DNA of 64,000 nt from contig NZ_JACIAY010000002.1 of NCBI RefSeq assembly GCF_014194975.1, positions 1 through 64,000 on the forward strand, given 5' to 3'. Below are positions 7,770 through 15,777 of the stretch, piece after piece; the stretch's first letter is position 1, and every line of letters begins with the position of its first letter. The translations under genes were made by a program, and so were the position numbers. The notes beneath the pieces were generated by a model, which made no database searches, was not told where the DNA came from, and saw nothing but the letters and a program-made list of their open reading frames with translations. Source of the stretch: Sphingomonas sp. BK580 (GTDB lineage: Bacteria > Pseudomonadota > Alphaproteobacteria > Sphingomonadales > Sphingomonadaceae).

Positions 7770-8288
7770 ATGACAGCGACAATGAAAAAGGCCGGCCTGT
7801 CGATGGCCAACGGTCCCCGCGCAGCGCGCGACTTCGCGGTGCCGGGCTCGCGCACGGTGCACGCCGATCCGCGCTGGCTGCCGCTTATCGCGGCGCTCGC
7901 CGATCTGCGGCAGCGGCACCGCTGCTCGGTTCGGATCGTCGATGCCGATTGCGGCAACGGCGCGCTGCTGATCGAGGCGGCGCGTGAGGCACGTGCGCTC
8001 GGCTTCACCGCCATCGAGGCGCGTGGCATCGACGGGTCGCCCGCGATGATCGCCCGTGCGCGGTCGGCCGCGGGCATGATGCGTGACGGAGCGATTGGCC
8101 TCGTCTTCGACCAGGTCGACATGGCGCAGGCGCTCGCCCAGGAGGCGGTCTTCCCGGCGGACATCGTGCTGTGGCACGGCACCGCGCGCGACGATCATCG
8201 GGCCGGTCTCAGCGAGCTGCTGGCAGCCGCGGGTGACCGCGTCGTCGGGGAACCGGCCGCCGTGACGATCGGGGGTATGCTCGGGTGA
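7770..8288 (+). CDS. SAM-dependent methyltransferase-like protein
   Basis: The product is 172 residues. The core shows a class I methyltransferase motif I, VRIVDADCGNGALL near residues 53-66, an acidic residue after strand 2 (ARGIDGSPAMIARAR) and an LVFDQVDMAQAL stretch that fits motif II/III. It is short for a complete enzyme and the C-terminal beta strands are reduced, so substrate or even activity is uncertain. The start follows a strong 'aaggagg' site. The stop overlaps the next start (GTGA). Confidence 0.7.
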   Translation: MTATMKKAGLSMANGPRAARDFAVPGSRTVHADPRWLPLIAALADLRQRHRCSVRIVDADCGNGALLIEAAREARALGFTAIEARGIDGSPAMIARARSAAGMMRDGAIGLVFDQVDMAQALAQEAVFPADIVLWHGTARDDHRAGLSELLAAAGDRVVGEPAAVTIGGMLG

Positions 8289-8548
8289 CCCATCGCGACC
8301 TTGCCTGGAAGGCTACCGGCTTCGCCCTGTTCGCCGGCGCCTGTGCAGCCTGTCTCATGCTGGACCACTCGCCGCTGATGGTGCCGCTCTTCATCGTCGC
8401 CCTGCTCGGGCTGCCGCTGATGGTACACGGCAAGCGCGTGGCGCAGGTGTTCCGCGCCGAGCGGCGCGGCCACTGTCATACCGCAACCGCGGTCCATGCC
8501 GCACGCGTGCGTCGGCGTGGGCAGAACAGCGACGGCTTCGGCCTGTGA
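8285..8548 (+). CDS. Two-helix membrane protein, third paralogue
   Basis: The product is 87 residues. The GTG start overlaps the previous stop by 4 bases. Hydrophobic segments are at about 9-25 (ATGFALFAGACAACLML) and 29-47 (PLMVPLFIVALLGLPLM), the second followed by VHGKRVAQVFRAER. This helix plus HG(R/K)+ ending matches the proteins at 5445 and 5974. The C-terminus is basic and polar. The function is unknown. Confidence 0.6.
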   Translation: MTHRDLAWKATGFALFAGACAACLMLDHSPLMVPLFIVALLGLPLMVHGKRVAQVFRAERRGHCHTATAVHAARVRRRGQNSDGFGL

Positions 8549-8562
8549 GCGACGGATCGACG

Positions 8563-9795
8563 ATGAGCTTCTTTGCGTACAAGCAAGGTGCCCTCCACGC
8601 CGAGGACGTGCCGCTGTCGGCGATCGCGGAGGCGGTCGGCACGCCGGTGCACGTCTACTCGGCCGCCGCGCTGCGTCATGCAGCGGACGCTTTCCGCTCG
8701 GCGCTGCGAACGCTGCCTGCGACCCGGTTCGCCTTCGCCGTGAAGGCCAACCCGAACAGCGCAGTGCTAAGCCTGCTTGCCGGGCGTGGCTTCGGTGCCG
8801 ACATCGTCTCGGGTGGTGAGCTGCGTCGTGCGCTCGACGCCGGCATGGCGCCGGCAGGCATCGTCTTTTCGGGCGTGGGCAAGACCGACCGCGAGCTCAG
8901 CGACGCGCTTGACGCCAACATTGGCCAGTTCAACCTCGAGCTGGAAGAGGAAGGCCGCGTGCTCTCGCGCTTGGCCTACGTCCGAGGCCGGCGCGCGCCG
9001 GCGGTGCTGCGCGTCAACCCCGACGTCGACGCGGGCACCCATGCCAAGATCTCGACCGGCCGCTGCGAGAACAAGTTCGGCGTGGGCATCGCCGATGCCG
9101 CCGACATTTACGACCGCCTGAGCCGTCTCGATGGGCTGCACCTGCATGGGTTGGCATTGCACATCGGCAGCCAGCTCAGCGACCTCGCCCCGCTCGAGGC
9201 GGCATACCGCCGCGTCGGCGAGCTCATCCTGGAACTTCGTGCGCGCGGGCATGTCATCACCCGCGTCGATTTGGGTGGAGGGCTCGGCATCCCGTACCGC
9301 GAGGAGGATCATATCCCCTCGCTGGCCGACTATGCCGCCATGGTCGCGCGCGTATCTCCGTCGTGGAACGTCGGTTTGACCTTCGAGCCCGGAAGGGTCA
9401 TCGCGGGGCTCGCCGGCGTGCTGATGACGCGTGTGATATGGGTGAAGCCGGGCACTGCGGCTCCGTTCGTGATCGTCGACGCGGCGATGAACGATCTGGC
9501 GCGGCCGGCCATGTACGGCGCCTACCACCGCTTCGCCGCCGTTCAGCCCTCCGGCGAGACGATGGTCGCCAATCTGGCTGGTCCGGTCTGCGAGACCGGC
9601 GACACCTTCGGCACGGACCAGGAGATCGACCGGGTCGCGCGAGGCGATCTGGCGGTCTTCCATGCGACCGGTGCCTACGGTGCCTCGATGGCCTCCAGCT
9701 ACAACTGCCGCCCGCTGAGCCCGCAGGTGCTCGTTGACGGGGCGGCCTTCGAACTTGTCGGAGAGCGTGCGCTGCCTGCCGAGTACGCAGCATGA
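8563..9795 (+). CDS. lysA: Diaminopimelate decarboxylase-like PLP enzyme
   Basis: The product is about 410 residues, a normal LysA length. It has the PLP lysine in FAVKANPN near residue 50, HIGSQ near 200, the phosphate-binding GGGLG, EPGR near 280, and the Cys of CETGD with GAYGASM near the end that completes the active site at the dimer interface. The family decarboxylates meso-diaminopimelate to lysine; related enzymes act on other amino acids. The ATG at 8563 gives the usual MxFFAYxxGxLHAEDVPL start; a GTG at 8545 overlapping the previous stop is possible. Its place in a membrane-protein operon rather than with lysine genes suggests a second copy with a special role. Confidence 0.88.
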   Translation: MSFFAYKQGALHAEDVPLSAIAEAVGTPVHVYSAAALRHAADAFRSALRTLPATRFAFAVKANPNSAVLSLLAGRGFGADIVSGGELRRALDAGMAPAGIVFSGVGKTDRELSDALDANIGQFNLELEEEGRVLSRLAYVRGRRAPAVLRVNPDVDAGTHAKISTGRCENKFGVGIADAADIYDRLSRLDGLHLHGLALHIGSQLSDLAPLEAAYRRVGELILELRARGHVITRVDLGGGLGIPYREEDHIPSLADYAAMVARVSPSWNVGLTFEPGRVIAGLAGVLMTRVIWVKPGTAAPFVIVDAAMNDLARPAMYGAYHRFAAVQPSGETMVANLAGPVCETGDTFGTDQEIDRVARGDLAVFHATGAYGASMASSYNCRPLSPQVLVDGAAFELVGERALPAEYAA

Positions 9796-9868
9796 CCCGA
9801 CAGCGTCTGTAGCTGGCGTAAGTAAATCGATGCGGCATCCGAAGCCAGCTTGCCAAGCCTATGACCCG

Positions 9869-9932
9869 AGATGAACCGACGGCTGATTTCGGGAGACGTG
9901 AGAGGGTCCGTGACTGATCGTTTTGGTCATCA
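9869..9932 (+). repeat. Dispersed repeat, copy 7 (degenerate)
   Basis: Reads 'gatgaaccgacggctgat', 'tcgggagacg' and 'gtgactgatcgttttggtcat', the same block order with more changes than other copies. Confidence 0.5.
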
Positions 9933-10025
9933 GACTGAGGGGGTTAGGCCCAGAACTGAACAGCGCACACAGCTAGAACAGCTTGATAGCTGGCAAGCAA
10001 AAGCCGCGCACGTTAGAGCGTGAGA

Positions 10026-10583
10026 ATGACCACATCCTCTGAGCAAAGCGCGGACGCGCACGTCGATACAATTGAGCTCGCCGCGGAGTTGACGGCGGCG
10101 TGGCTCACGAACCCGCATACGCGCGCAGGCTCAGCCGACGTACTCAATTTCTTAACGTCGATGCACGCCGCTGTGGCGGGTTTGTCGCGTCCTGCTCCAA
10201 CCGCAGGAGCTGCGCCCGGGGTTGAGCATGTACCGGCCGTGTCGGTCCGCAAGTCGCTCGCCGATCCGGCCCGCATCATCAGCATGATCGATGGCAAGCC
10301 GTACGCCAGTTTGAAGCGCCATCTCGCGAGCCACGGGCTCACGCCCGCCGAGTATCGTGAGCGCTTCAACCTCAAGGCCGATTACCCAATGGTGGCACCG
10401 GGCTACAGCGAGGGCCGGCGAGCGCTCGCCAAGCAGATCGGATTGGGGCGAAAGGCTGCGACCGCGGTGGAGGGCGTCGGCGCTGCCATCGAGCAGGTGG
10501 CCGAGGACGTCGTCGGCAACGTGGAGAAGGGCGGCAAAGCCGCACTCGGCGCCGCACGCAAGACGCTGGGTATCCGCACTTAA
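10026..10583 (+). CDS. MucR/Ros family transcriptional regulator, divergent
   Basis: The product is about 185 residues. Residues about 74-135 carry the MucR core: VRKSLADPARIISMIDGK, LKRHLASHGLTPAEYRERF and DYPMVAPGYSE followed by RRALAKQIGLGRK. The two zinc-binding histidines (RHLASH) are kept, but the paired cysteines of the zinc finger are replaced by Ser and Asp (SMID), so zinc binding is doubtful; some rhizobial members work without zinc. A C-terminal 45-residue Ala/Val-rich amphipathic tail is extra. It is probably an H-NS-like or conventional regulator of surface or virulence genes. A GTG at 10020 is an alternative start. Confidence 0.88.
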   Translation: MTTSSEQSADAHVDTIELAAELTAAWLTNPHTRAGSADVLNFLTSMHAAVAGLSRPAPTAGAAPGVEHVPAVSVRKSLADPARIISMIDGKPYASLKRHLASHGLTPAEYRERFNLKADYPMVAPGYSEGRRALAKQIGLGRKAATAVEGVGAAIEQVAEDVVGNVEKGGKAALGAARKTLGIRT

Positions 10584-10996
10584 GCTCGCTTCGCAGTGGG
10601 TCTAGGCGAGCTGGCAGCCGGGTAAACGATACGCCTTCTGGTCAAACGTGGATCCTCGAAGAGGTCGCGCATGGCTCGGCGCCGGAACCCGTTCCACCAA
10701 CGCTGCCAGCTATGCTCCGCGGCGTCGTGGACCAAGTGACAACACTGGCAGAGCGCAGCCAGGTTGGACCGCGCATTGTTGCCGGGATCGTGGTCGAGGT
10801 GAGCGCAAGCGAGCACGACCTTGGTCGTTCGGACAGCCGAGATTGCGAGATAGCCGGAAAGCATTCGTCGCCCCCAATGTGACCGCCAGCACCGGGCGTC
10901 GGCGTCCCACCACCTGCCGTCTCCCAGGTGGATGACCCTACGCAGGTGAGGGCGGCCACAGTGATCGCACCTCGAACCTGCGCGCTTGAAGCGCAC
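10580..10996 (-). CDS. HNH endonuclease-like protein
   Basis: The product is 138 residues. An N-terminal CDHCG knuckle is followed by an HNH-type core: VVLACAHLDHDPGNNARSNL, then LCQCCHLVHD near residues 60-92, giving the expected His, Asn and Cys-rich zinc sites. It probably cuts double-stranded DNA in the cytoplasm; such lone HNH genes are common near phage and mobile DNA. It starts with a GTG at 10996. It converges with the MucR-like gene, the two stops overlapping by 4 bases. No methylase or immunity partner is visible. Confidence 0.72.
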   Translation of the reverse strand: MRFKRAGSRCDHCGRPHLRRVIHLGDGRWWDADARCWRSHWGRRMLSGYLAISAVRTTKVVLACAHLDHDPGNNARSNLAALCQCCHLVHDAAEHSWQRWWNGFRRRAMRDLFEDPRLTRRRIVYPAASSPRPTAKRA

Positions 10997-11316
10997 AGCT
11001 GCTGACAGCTGCTCTCAATCAATGGGGTAGAGCCAGCGGTTCTTGAGACGTATCGGCATTTCGATTCTATGAGTCAGCAAGCGCGAGAACAAAAGGGAAA
11101 ACTGACGGCATGACGGAAGAGCAGCTCGCTGTGATTGCCTCTGTTGTGAGTCGGGCACCTGACTGGATCCGCCGGGATCTGTCATCCACCGATCCTGCCT
11201 TGAGCAAAGGGCAGAGGAAGCGCTCGCCGCTATACTCGCGGCAGCAATCCGAGGCACTGCCTAAGCGGGGGAAGAGGCGGCGCGTTCTGCGAGCCGGCGG
11301 AGGTCGACGCATTGAG

Positions 11317-11412
11317 CTGAACGAACGGCGAGAATTAGGAAGCGATCAGCGCCGTCTGAGTGACTGCTTTTGGGTCTCTCGGCCCGAGGAAGGATGCCGC
11401 AAGCGCCCAATC
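11317..11412 (+). repeat. Dispersed repeat, copy 8
   Basis: Reads 'ctgaacgaacggcgagaatt', 'aggaagcgatcagcgc', 'gagtgactgcttttgggtctc' and 'atgccgcaagcgcccaatc'. It is the last full copy in the window. The rest of 10997-11473 shows no gene. Confidence 0.65.
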
Positions 11413-11473
11413 TCTGCCATTCCGCAGCTTATGTTTGGGCGCTAGAACGGGACGTTCGTAGCTGGAGCGAGAT

Positions 11474-11938
11474 GTGCCCGACAATCCGTGGCTAAGCGCA
11501 TATGGTGAACCTTATGATCCCCGGCCCGCAATAGAGGCTTGGCGTACCGGACACGTCGAGGATGCCGTGCAGGAACTATGGGATAAACTCTACCATCAAG
11601 GGACGGTAAATTCGGCCTCGTACGCAGCAGTCGGCGAGATTGTCTTGATGATGCAGAAGCAAGCGGAGCCCGATTGGAATGCCTACGCGTTGGTCGCCTC
11701 AATTGAGGACGGTCGCTTGGCTAAGGGCAGTACGCCGATCCCTTCCGAACTTGCACAGCAATACGAAAACGCTTGGACCGCTATACTCCCGATAGCATTA
11801 CGGGACCTTGCAGGAGCACAGGACGACCTTACGGTCAGGGGGGCTCTGGCCGTCGTCTCCTATGCCAAAGGGCAGCATACGCTGGCGGCTATCGCGCTCT
11901 GCACAGAGGACGAGCGGGTAGAAATGCTAGGCGGGTAG
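11474..11938 (+). CDS. Hypothetical helical protein, possibly immunity-like
   Basis: The product is 154 residues starting with GTG. It is all-helical in appearance with the stretch AVQELWDKLYHQGTVNSASYAAV and later DWNAYALVASIE, a pattern I have seen in HEAT-like immunity or stress proteins found next to toxin genes. There is no signal peptide or membrane segment. There is no toxin beside it. Codon use is less GC-rich than in the second half of the window. I cannot assign a function. Confidence 0.55.
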   Translation: MPDNPWLSAYGEPYDPRPAIEAWRTGHVEDAVQELWDKLYHQGTVNSASYAAVGEIVLMMQKQAEPDWNAYALVASIEDGRLAKGSTPIPSELAQQYENAWTAILPIALRDLAGAQDDLTVRGALAVVSYAKGQHTLAAIALCTEDERVEMLGG

Positions 11939-12123
11939 CGTCCGCTTTGCCTTCCGTTGTCCTGAAAGCCGCCGGACCGTTCACCTGCCAATAGGCGATA
12001 TTGCCGGATGGCTATCGTGCAGGAGCTGCTTGATTGAACTATCCCGCGCGGCCAGCGCGGCTCCTGCCGCTTGACTTGACGCCGGCCAAGGCATTTGCTG
12101 CTCTCTGTGACCAGAGAGGAAAA

Positions 12124-13101
12124 ATGTTAGGACGACTTAGAGTGCTGCCGGGGCTGATGGCGACCCTGGTGCTTGGATCGTGCGGGGGCGGTGGCAGCGG
12201 TAGTGCCGGGGCAGTCGCGGTGGGGACCCCACCAAAGCCCATGCCCGCGCCCACGCCATCACCCAGCCCGACGCCGACAGCGACCCCTACACCCGCGGCG
12301 ACCTACGACCTCGCCTTCGACTTCAGCCGAGACCGCAGTTTTCAGCCGAACGGCGCACAGCTGACCGCCATCGGCACGCAGACAAATGCCGGCAATACAT
12401 ATGCGTCCATCTCTGCGAAGCTGTACGAGCCCAGCGACGTGCCCTTCTTCACTTTCGCCAGCTCGACCAAACAGGCGGGCGTGTCGGTCGGCAATCTCGC
12501 CGGGCAGACCTACCCAGGATCGCAGATCACGCTGCAGCAAAGCGACCGCACAACCTATCAATCGCCGACAGGCTTCCTCGCTATCGGCCAGCTCGGGCCG
12601 CAGCTGGGCGGCTTGCCCGCTCATCTGCGCTATTCATTCGTGCTCAACCAGTATGAGTCGTCCTTTCGTCCGAGCGGCGGTTTCGACGTGCTGGAGCGCC
12701 GGATGGTGGCCGGCGCGTCGACGGCCGCGTCAGACGTGCCGCGATCTGGCACGGCGACGTTCCAAGCCGTCCTGCTGGCCGAAGGGGTGTCTGCCACCGG
12801 AGAGGACGGGTATGCCGCGTCGCACGCGACGTTGTCGCTCGACTTTGTGACGCGCACCATCACCGGCACGATCACTGCCACGTCGACGTCGGGTTCCGCA
12901 TCGAGCATCGTCCTGACTGTGACGGGTCAGCTCAGTGCGACGGGCAACCGGCTGGCCGGTAGCGTCACCACCGCCGATGGAGGGACGGGCACCTTCAACG
13001 GCGAGCTGTATGGCCCGCAGGGTGCGGAGATCGGTCTCGCCTTCGCGCTCGCCCGCAACTCGCAGCAAGTGATCGGCACGTTCGGGGGTAGCCTGCGCTG
13101 A
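12124..13101 (+). CDS. Lipoprotein with TbpB-like beta-barrel domain
   Basis: The product is 325 residues. A signal peptide ends in the lipobox LGSCGGGG, so Cys near residue 19 should be lipidated. A Pro/Thr-rich linker (PTPSPSPTPTATPTP) follows. The C-terminal 80 residues show the lipoprotein-5 / transferrin-binding-protein-B barrel pattern: alternating strands, GTFNGELYGPQGAEIGLAF and a final GTFGGSL. Proteins of this type sit at the outer membrane, often exposed through a Slam translocon, and bind host or metal-carrying ligands; the ligand here is unknown. I chose the ATG at 12124, preceded by 'agaggaaaa', which gives a proper signal peptide. Confidence 0.8.
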   Translation: MLGRLRVLPGLMATLVLGSCGGGGSGSAGAVAVGTPPKPMPAPTPSPSPTPTATPTPAATYDLAFDFSRDRSFQPNGAQLTAIGTQTNAGNTYASISAKLYEPSDVPFFTFASSTKQAGVSVGNLAGQTYPGSQITLQQSDRTTYQSPTGFLAIGQLGPQLGGLPAHLRYSFVLNQYESSFRPSGGFDVLERRMVAGASTAASDVPRSGTATFQAVLLAEGVSATGEDGYAASHATLSLDFVTRTITGTITATSTSGSASSIVLTVTGQLSATGNRLAGSVTTADGGTGTFNGELYGPQGAEIGLAFALARNSQQVIGTFGGSLR

Positions 13102-13158
13102 AGGGCACGGACGAAGACGTTCCGTTCCGCCCGGGCGGGGTCGCTTGCGCGAATGTCA

Positions 13159-13235
13159 GCTAACCTGCCAATCTCGGCCATTCAGCCACTCCGCCGGCCG
13201 GGCGCACATCAGACGTCTGGAATTGGCAGGTTAGC
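13159..13235. repeat. Inverted repeat carrying the 'attggcagg' element
   Basis: A perfect 14-bp inverted repeat, gctaacctgccaat at 13159-13172 and attggcaggttagc at 13222-13235, has a 49-base loop. The same core recurs at 11984-11992 and 15909-15917. The right arm runs into the stop of the minus-strand gene at 13231. Confidence 0.7.
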
Positions 13236-13587
13236 GGACGCCGGTTAAAAGGAGCAGCCCCGCTACCGTCAGCAGCGAACCAAAGCCTACAGTCGTCCAC
13301 AACCCAGACTTCAACATGAGACCGGCGGGTCTCAACCTCCGCAGAATCATGGTCGAAAGCGCTGCCAAAACGATGCCAGTCACAAGGACTGGAAGAGGTT
13401 CGGGGGTGCCCTCTGAGCTTAGAGGAAGTTTCCCCAAGAGGGAGAATATGAGAATCACCGCGAGCGCCATGCCAGCCGAGCGCTTCGAATATCGAGTATA
13501 TACATAGCTGACGTATTGAGCACCCGTGCCCTCACGGGCGACACGTTCCCGTTCTTGGTCTAGCCACTCGAATCGGTTGGGCTTCAT
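13231..13587 (-). CDS. Hypothetical inner-membrane protein
   Basis: The product is 118 residues. A charged N-terminal 38 residues (FEWLDQERERVAREG) precede three hydrophobic segments at about 39-52, 65-80 and 97-116. There is no signal peptide. I recognise no family. It is a single gene between the inverted repeat and another small membrane protein on the same strand. Confidence 0.55.
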   Translation of the reverse strand: MKPNRFEWLDQERERVAREGTGAQYVSYVYTRYSKRSAGMALAVILIFSLLGKLPLSSEGTPEPLPVLVTGIVLAALSTMILRRLRPAGLMLKSGLWTTVGFGSLLTVAGLLLLTGVR

Positions 13588-13692
13588 CTGAAGAAGACTG
13601 CCACGCGAGTCTAGCGGCGGCTAGTGGGCGCTCACGGCTCGTCCGCCCATGGGAAAACGGCCTCTGCTTGTGAGAACAGACGCAGACGTGTG

Positions 13693-13878
13693 TTAGAACA
13701 GCCCTGACTTACCGGTCGCCAGCTTCTCAATGAGATTGCCGCCGACAACGAACACGGCGATGCCTAGTCCGCACCAAAGCGCAAGCCGCCTTCTGCGTCG
13801 ATAGGCGAGCCCAGGGGCGAGCGGCACTCCGACGATCACCAGCACGGCAGCCACAAAGTCGAGCATCAAAAGCGGCAT
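13693..13878 (-). CDS. Small hypothetical membrane protein
   Basis: The product is 61 residues. The ATG at 13878 is preceded by a strong 'aaggagg' site, which decides the start. There are two hydrophobic segments, at about 2-21 (LLMLDFVAAVLVIVGVPLAPG) and 28-46, joined by a basic turn YRRRRR. The function is unknown. It lies just downstream of the gene at 13905 and may be cotranscribed with it. Confidence 0.55.
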   Translation of the reverse strand: MPLLMLDFVAAVLVIVGVPLAPGLAYRRRRRLALWCGLGIAVFVVGGNLIEKLATGKSGLF

Positions 13879-13904
13879 CGCCCCCTCCTTGATCGGCGCC
13901 AGGC

Positions 13905-14423
13905 TCAAGAGTATAATCCAGAACATGGAGGAGTGGATCGAGCCACCCGTCCGGGCGGTCCATCGTCAAAGATTTGGCACTCTGAATCTTTTGGATAATA
14001 CACCAAATGATTCTCGGCGTCGCGGTGCACCGAGCCCATATATCGCCATTGGCCCGCAATCTTGAATTCCTCCTTCAGGATTTCAGCACCGGCCATTAGG
14101 GGAGAACCCGACTGATCGAATGTAATAACTAGAGGAGTCTCGCCATAATCAGCCGCAATAATCCGTCGGCTTGGCGAACGGTATAAGCTGACATGCCGGC
14201 CGTCTTGGCCAGTATTAAGGTCGGTAGTGAAGCTACCATTCTCATTTCTAGCGATGGTGCGGAATGTGCCACTTGAGCGATGTTGAAAGGTTAGTACCAG
14301 ACCATCTTGGAATCGGACTGTTTGTTCCATCCACGTCCACTCGCAGGCGGTCGCTAGAAGGCGGATTGAAGCCGAAGCAAGGGCGCGAGTCGCAGTAGCT
14401 CGAAACATGCCGTACGCTGGCAT
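13905..14423 (-). CDS. Hypothetical secreted protein
   Basis: The product is 172 residues. The first 30 residues (FRATATRALASASIRLLATACEW) resemble a weak signal peptide ending near a Cys, so it may be a periplasmic protein or lipoprotein. The rest is beta-rich (VRFQDGLVLTFQHRSSGTF, then PLVITFDQSG) without a known motif. It starts at the ATG at 14423 or at 14408. GC content is visibly lower than in the neighbouring core genes, which fits horizontal origin. Confidence 0.45.
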   Translation of the reverse strand: MPAYGMFRATATRALASASIRLLATACEWTWMEQTVRFQDGLVLTFQHRSSGTFRTIARNENGSFTTDLNTGQDGRHVSLYRSPSRRIIAADYGETPLVITFDQSGSPLMAGAEILKEEFKIAGQWRYMGSVHRDAENHLVYYPKDSECQIFDDGPPGRVARSTPPCSGLYS

Positions 14424-14563
14424 TTCTGAGTTACCCTCTCAAGGCGCGGGGATCGGCTTCCTAATCATGAACGATCGTCGGTTTTCGGTTCGCTCTGCGA
14501 ACGGGTAAGCGTCTAGCTATGGGCGGAAGCGTCCAATCCGGCCAGTACCTAATCAGCGCGTTG

Positions 14564-14696
14564 CCCCAACTCACGCTAGGTCAGATCTCGCTTGGGAAAC
14601 GTCTCGTCGGCGAAGGCACCTCCGTTCGCAAGGCGGCCAGGGTGCTCAAAACGCCATTACTTGACGATCTATCGGGCGCTCGATCGACCAGAATAG
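14564..14696 (+). pseudogene. C-terminal fragment of a serine resolvase/invertase, frameshifted
   Basis: Translating from 14564 gives PQLTLGQISLGKRLVGEGTS then VRKAARVLK, the helix-turn-helix region of Tn3-type resolvases and DNA invertases. The next bases read in another frame from 14652 give RHYLTIYRALDRPE and a stop, which is exactly the usual recognition-helix ending (x-x-T-I-Y-R-A-L). The catalytic N-terminal domain is missing. It is therefore a dead fragment with a frameshift near 14651. No other gene is seen in the stretch 14424-14781. Confidence 0.7.
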
Positions 14697-14781
14697 CTGG
14701 CAGACAAACCCCGTCGGTCGGTGGGCCGGGGTCGATCGGCTCGCCATTGCGGGCCGCGCCGTTTTCCTCCAGCTTCTGGCC

Positions 14782-15777
14782 ATGCCGGATCGCCAAATGG
14801 TCGCTATCGCAACCGCGCTTTCGATGTTCGGGTCACCTCCTGCCACCCTCCCGGCCGGCGTGACTGAGGCGATGGAGGCGAGGGGCGCTTCTTCGGCGTT
14901 GCGGCCGGCCCCCAACCAACTCGCTCCATGGACGACCGCGCTACGCGACCGGCAGCCCGACGACGCATTCGCCTCCGTCTATCGAGTCGGGCCGCATCGC
15001 CTGGTGTTCATCGGGGCACAGCACGAAAACCAGAGCAAAAGTCGGACCTTCCGATTGATCGAAGACGCTTATGCCAAGATCAAATTTGACACTGTGATTG
15101 CGGAGGGCTTCCCGACCTCTTGGGGCGCAAACTCCGCCCGCATCTTCGCCTACGTGGCCCAGAACGGCTGGCGCGGCGACGGGTTCGTGGAGGGGGGCGA
15201 AACCGTGCCTACAGTGCTGGGCGCTCGCCGACAGGGCGCAGTCTTGATTGGCGGCGAGGCCGACGACCCGGACCTCGAACGGCCGATCTACGCTCAGGGC
15301 TTCTCCGGCCAGGATTTGCTCGGCTTCTACGTGCTGCGGGCAATCCCCCAGTGGATCGGCGAGCGCAAGATTAGCAATGCCGGTGATCCCCGCCTGGTGT
15401 CGTTGGTTCAAGCTTCCCTGGACTACAACCGCGCGATGCTGGGCCTGCCGGCAAGCGTTCTCCCGCGCTTCTCCGATTGGGCGGCCTGGTACCGCGAGAA
15501 GAACGGAAAGCCGATCGATACGACCTTTGACACTGAGGAGGTCGGGCCGCTTGCCGACGGGCGACACGGCACCAACAGGATTGCGTCAGCCGTTTCGAGG
15601 GCGCGAGACGCTTATCTGCACAATCTGATCATCGCGCACCTCAACAGGGGCGAAAGCGTCCTGGTGGTGTTCGGTGGAAGCCACCTCATGATTCACCGCC
15701 CCGCGCTCGACCAAGTCCTCGGGCGGCCCTGCTACGCCGGAACCGATCTGAAGCAGGCTCAGGAAGCATGCCTCTGA
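14782..15777 (+). CDS. TraB/Tiki-like hypothetical protein
   Basis: The product is 331 residues. The N-terminal hydrophobic stretch (MVAIATALSMFGSPPATLPAG) could be a signal peptide. The body has LVFIGAQHENQSKSRTFRLIE, then FDTVIAEGFPTSWG, a GGEADD turn and a C-terminal VLVVFGGSHLMIHRPALDQVLG. This order of a Gx2H-type strand, an acidic E after a strand and a final G-x-x-H resembles the TraB/PrgY/Tiki and erythromycin-esterase-like fold, which includes metalloproteases and hydrolases. The catalytic assignment is not certain. It stands alone. Confidence 0.55.
   Translation: MPDRQMVAIATALSMFGSPPATLPAGVTEAMEARGASSALRPAPNQLAPWTTALRDRQPDDAFASVYRVGPHRLVFIGAQHENQSKSRTFRLIEDAYAKIKFDTVIAEGFPTSWGANSARIFAYVAQNGWRGDGFVEGGETVPTVLGARRQGAVLIGGEADDPDLERPIYAQGFSGQDLLGFYVLRAIPQWIGERKISNAGDPRLVSLVQASLDYNRAMLGLPASVLPRFSDWAAWYREKNGKPIDTTFDTEEVGPLADGRHGTNRIASAVSRARDAYLHNLIIAHLNRGESVLVVFGGSHLMIHRPALDQVLGRPCYAGTDLKQAQEACL

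Noticed and set aside
11110..11445. Plus-strand frame of 111 codons before the 11474 gene
   Set aside because: Its second half is a copy of the dispersed repeat; no real protein features.
14519..14863. Plus-strand frame of 114 codons
   Set aside because: Only residues about 16-45 resemble a protein (the resolvase fragment); the rest is non-coding, so it is given as a pseudogene instead.
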